From the NCBI GenBank assembly GCA_035578005.1, contig DATJYK010000305.1:1-51356 (forward strand): DNA of 51,356 bases, in the 5' to 3' direction. The position numbers and the translations under genes are program-made. Source of the DNA: Gp13-AA77 sp035578005 (GTDB lineage Bacteria > Acidobacteriota > Terriglobia > UBA7540). The notes beneath the pieces were generated by a model, which was not told where the DNA came from, made no database searches, and worked only from the letters and a program-made list of their open reading frames with translations. Of this stretch, positions 49,308 through 51,356 are shown piece after piece. The first letter of the stretch is position 1. The number at the start of each line of letters is the position of its first letter.

Positions 49308-49589
49308 TCAGCCTCCGCTGTTGCCGTGGCCGTTTTGCTGCGCCTGGATGAAACCTTCAACGAGCTTAGCGAGACTGTTCAGGCGCTCATCCAAGTTGCT
49401 AAAGTCCGTCGCCAGAACATTCTGGCGCACCGCCAGCTCGTGCTGGGTCATTGCCAACTGACGTTGAGTTTCCGACATTATCCGCTGCGTTTGGCCAATC
49501 TCGCCGATGGCATCCCAGGCACGAGTTTGGCTCTCGGCGAGCCGGGTAATTGCGCCTTCGAGTCTTTCGAATTTGTCGTGAGTGGTCAC
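49308..49589 (-). CDS. small coiled-coil protein
   Basis: A 93-residue almost entirely helical protein: KFERLEGAITRLAESQTRAWDAIGEIGQTQR, then SETQRQLAMTQHELAVRQNVLATDFSNLDERLNSLAKLVEGF. Heptads suggest a coiled coil; the C-terminus is Gly/Asn-rich. Start: GTG 49589 with GGAGAG upstream. No membrane helix. Function unknown. It is convergent with the RelA/SpoT gene and downstream of the rRNA terminator on the same strand. Confidence 0.65.
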   Translation of the reverse strand: MTTHDKFERLEGAITRLAESQTRAWDAIGEIGQTQRIMSETQRQLAMTQHELAVRQNVLATDFSNLDERLNSLAKLVEGFIQAQQNGHGNSGG

Positions 49590-49636
49590 TCGTCTCTCCT
49601 GCAGCGGCCCCAGAGACTATTTACAGCAGAGTCAGC

Positions 49637-49670
49637 CGGAAAAAGCAAAGAGCGGGCACTGGGCCCGCCC
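49637..49670 (-). terminator. intrinsic terminator of the rRNA operon
   Basis: On the minus strand GCGGGC-CCAGT-GCCCGC is followed by TCTTTGCTTTTT. It lies about 45 bases downstream of the distal 5S copy. Confidence 0.75.
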
Positions 49671-49678
49671 CCACTTAC

Positions 49679-49702
49679 GACTGTCAACAACTGACTGTCG
49701 AT
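49679..49702. repeat. family J word array (ACTGTCAACTGTCGA)
   Basis: Short run of GACTGTCAAC words after the distal 5S. Similar runs lie at 50418-50446 and 50678-50714, always next to an rRNA gene. Confidence 0.65.
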
Positions 49703-49713
49703 TTAATTTGATC

Positions 49714-49817
49714 CCCCCGACGACCTACCCTCCACGCAGTCACCCGCGCAGTACCATCGGGTGCTTAGCTTCCGTGTTCGGGATGGGAGTCGGTCTGATC
49801 CCTTATGGCCACCGCAA
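49714..49817 (-). pseudogene. second 5S rRNA copy with 7-base deletion (probably decayed)
   Basis: The sequence aligns with the intact 5S at 50452-50568 over its whole length (CATCCCGAACACGGAAG, CGATGGTACTGCG, AGGTCGTCG), but the segment between TAAG and CGATGG is 5 bases instead of 12. This removes part of helix III and its loop, and the terminal stem no longer pairs well. It is followed by a good terminator. It could still be transcribed; assembly into ribosomes is doubtful. Confidence 0.75.
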
Positions 49818-49825
49818 TCCCCAAC

Positions 49826-50023
49826 CTAGCCCGTCACAGCATATTCGACCGACCGAGGGTTCGCCACGCGCTTTGAGGCCTCCAGAATCTCGAGACCCAC
49901 GACATTGCCCTCTTTGTCGTAGTCAAGGATCACTCCGGGCTTATCCTCATCGCTTTCCTCGATGTCAGCATCACTGAGCACTATGCGCAACACATCAACT
50001 TCGGGATCGTAAGTGAGTTTCAT
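49826..50023 (-). CDS. DUF2283 family protein (antitoxin-like partner)
   Basis: A 65-residue protein: KLTYDPEVDVLRIVLSDADIEESDEDKPGVILDYDKEGNVVGLEILEASKRV, the full DUF2283 pattern (Y-D-x-x-x-D-x-L and GxxxDYDxxGxxVGxEIL). ATG 50023 overlaps the upstream stop (ATGA). Small acidic proteins of this family often sit beside DUF4258 proteins and are treated as candidate toxin-antitoxin partners. The pair lies inside an rRNA operon between two 5S copies. Confidence 0.88.
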   Translation of the reverse strand: MKLTYDPEVDVLRIVLSDADIEESDEDKPGVILDYDKEGNVVGLEILEASKRVANPRSVEYAVTG

Positions 50024-50283
50024 GGCGCCGCCCAATACTTCGCGATCTTGGCAGTCCTGTATGCCGTCACCACCACGGCAGGGTCAACGGAATCATCCAC
50101 CATTACTCGCAACAGGAACATCTTACCACCAATCTTGTGCTTCGACTGGTAGGCCTTAACGGTATCCGTCTCCGGGACGACCTGATCGGGATCCCGCAGG
50201 ACGAGGTCTACAAGGGCCAAGGGAATCCCGCGGCGCTCGATTTCCTCCCGAGCGTGACAGGACAATCGGTAGGTCAAAGGCAT
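50020..50283 (-). CDS. DUF4258 family protein (toxin-like partner)
   Basis: An 87-residue basic protein: YRLSCHAREEIERRGIPLALVDLVLRDPDQVVPE, then KAYQSKHKIGGKMFLLRVMVDDSVDPAVVVTAYRT. This is the DUF4258 pattern (S-x-H-A-x-x-x-x-x-R-G-I; VvTaYrT), a BrnT/RelE-like small fold. ATG 50283 is preferred to the longer frame, which runs through rRNA terminator sequence. It is coupled to DUF2283 through an ATGA overlap. It has lost nothing visible. RNase activity is only a family-level guess. Confidence 0.88.
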   Translation of the reverse strand: MPLTYRLSCHAREEIERRGIPLALVDLVLRDPDQVVPETDTVKAYQSKHKIGGKMFLLRVMVDDSVDPAVVVTAYRTAKIAKYWAAP

Positions 50284-50313
50284 CGTCCGGCAGAGAGCGT
50301 TCACCCAAAAGCG

Positions 50314-50342
50314 AAACGGCCCAGCAGATCGCTGAGCCGTTT
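50314..50342 (-). terminator. intrinsic terminator after the proximal 5S
   Basis: Minus strand AAACGGC-CAGC-loop-GCTG-GCCGTTT followed by CGCTTTT, 30 bases before the DUF4258 start. It separates rRNA transcription from the gene pair. Confidence 0.75.
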
Positions 50343-50390
50343 GATGCGGCGGTCGGAGACCTCCGGCGCCTGCCAATCCAAAATCGTCAA

Positions 50391-50411
50391 GGGCGGGCAC
50401 GAGGCCCGCCC
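50391..50411 (-). terminator. GC hairpin downstream of the proximal 5S
   Basis: GGGCGGGC-CTCGT-GCCCGCCC, homologous to the hairpin at 49651-49670 downstream of the second 5S. It has only a poor T tract. Confidence 0.5.
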
Positions 50412-50417
50412 TACTTC

Positions 50418-50446
50418 CGACTGTCAACTATGGACTGTCGACTGAA
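50418..50446. repeat. family J word array
   Basis: CGACTGTCAACTATGGACTG words adjacent to the 5S 3' end; duplicate of the array at 49679-49702, supporting a duplicated 5S segment. Confidence 0.65.
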
Positions 50447-50451
50447 TATAT

Positions 50452-50568
50452 CCCCGGCGACGACCTACTCTCCCACGCAGTTACCCACGCAGTACCATCG
50501 GCCCTGGAGGGCTTAACTACCGTGTTCGGGATGGGAACGGGTGTGACCCCTCCGGTATAATCGCCGGA
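50452..50568 (-). rRNA. 5S ribosomal RNA
   Basis: About 117 bases. The ends TCCGGCGA and TCGCCGGG pair into the terminal stem. Conserved CCATCCCGAACACGG and GCCGATGGTACTGCG blocks are present, with full-length helix III. It lies about 165 bases downstream of the 23S gene on the same strand. Confidence 0.95.
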
Positions 50569-50677
50569 AAACTTGTTGCTTGCCGGTGGTCGGGGCGTCG
50601 GTTGTCGGATTTCACTGACAACACGAAGGCGCGAAGCGGCAACCGGTTCTGAAATAGTGCGGCGTCGAAGTGCGCTT

Positions 50678-50714
50678 TTGACTGTCGACTGTGAACTGTC
50701 GACTGTCAACTGTA
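50678..50714. repeat. family J word array between 23S and 5S
   Basis: GACTGTCGACTGTGAACTGT words in the 23S-5S spacer, one orientation. Third copy of the array. Confidence 0.65.
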
Positions 50715-50731
50715 TGCTGAGCAGAGATTAT

Positions 50732-51356
<625 letters not shown>

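Overview
The window looks like a chromosomal segment of a Gram-negative bacterium, most likely an Acidobacteriota member. The evidence is an 812-residue duplicated MacB/FtsX permease of the acidobacterial orphan type, a secreted subtilase with a Trp-Gly-Asn repeat tail, a Kdo-activating enzyme (so LPS is made), moderately high GC, and spacers packed with degenerate short-word repeats. The phylum call is inferred from gene families only.

Left flank (1-16.7 kb): ordinary host genes. These are a partial hypothetical gene, the ABC permease, a PIN-type toxin-antitoxin pair, a GNAT acetyltransferase, an S8 protease, a nitroreductase, a membrane pyrophosphatase (hppA), ketol-acid reductoisomerase (ilvC) with a clear promoter and palindromic operator, a bicupin, a GYD-domain protein and a membrane protein. 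A 196-bp tandem duplication lies at 14.7-15.1 kb.

Centre (16.9-42.5 kb): one long minus-strand block of tailed-phage late genes. In transcription order it holds a lysozyme, Mu gp25/26/27-like small genes, the large terminase, holin-like membrane proteins, a portal, a protease with a nested scaffold start, a decoration protein, the major capsid, head-tail adaptors, a tail tube, a tail chaperone with a hidden frameshifted extension, a short tape measure, a distal tail protein and a 1485-residue hub fused to a glycosidase-like region. No integrase, transposase, repressor or replication gene is visible. It may be a Mu-like prophage stripped of early genes or a gene-transfer-agent-like particle locus.

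The spacers of this block, and several genes in it, carry fold-back elements. Each has one arm made of a degenerate 7-10 bp word repeated several times, then a unique core, then the reverse-complement arm. About ten word families share this architecture. One family (word ATCGGGTG) lies in frame inside the terminase, the portal and two other genes, and arms of several families supply stop or start codons. The same word families occur in host spacers.

Right flank (43.4-51.4 kb): kdsB, a short-chain dehydrogenase, purH and a bifunctional RelA/SpoT enzyme on the plus strand. Then, on the minus strand, comes the end of an rRNA operon (23S 3' end, 5S) followed by a DUF4258/DUF2283 gene pair and a second 5S copy that has lost seven bases.
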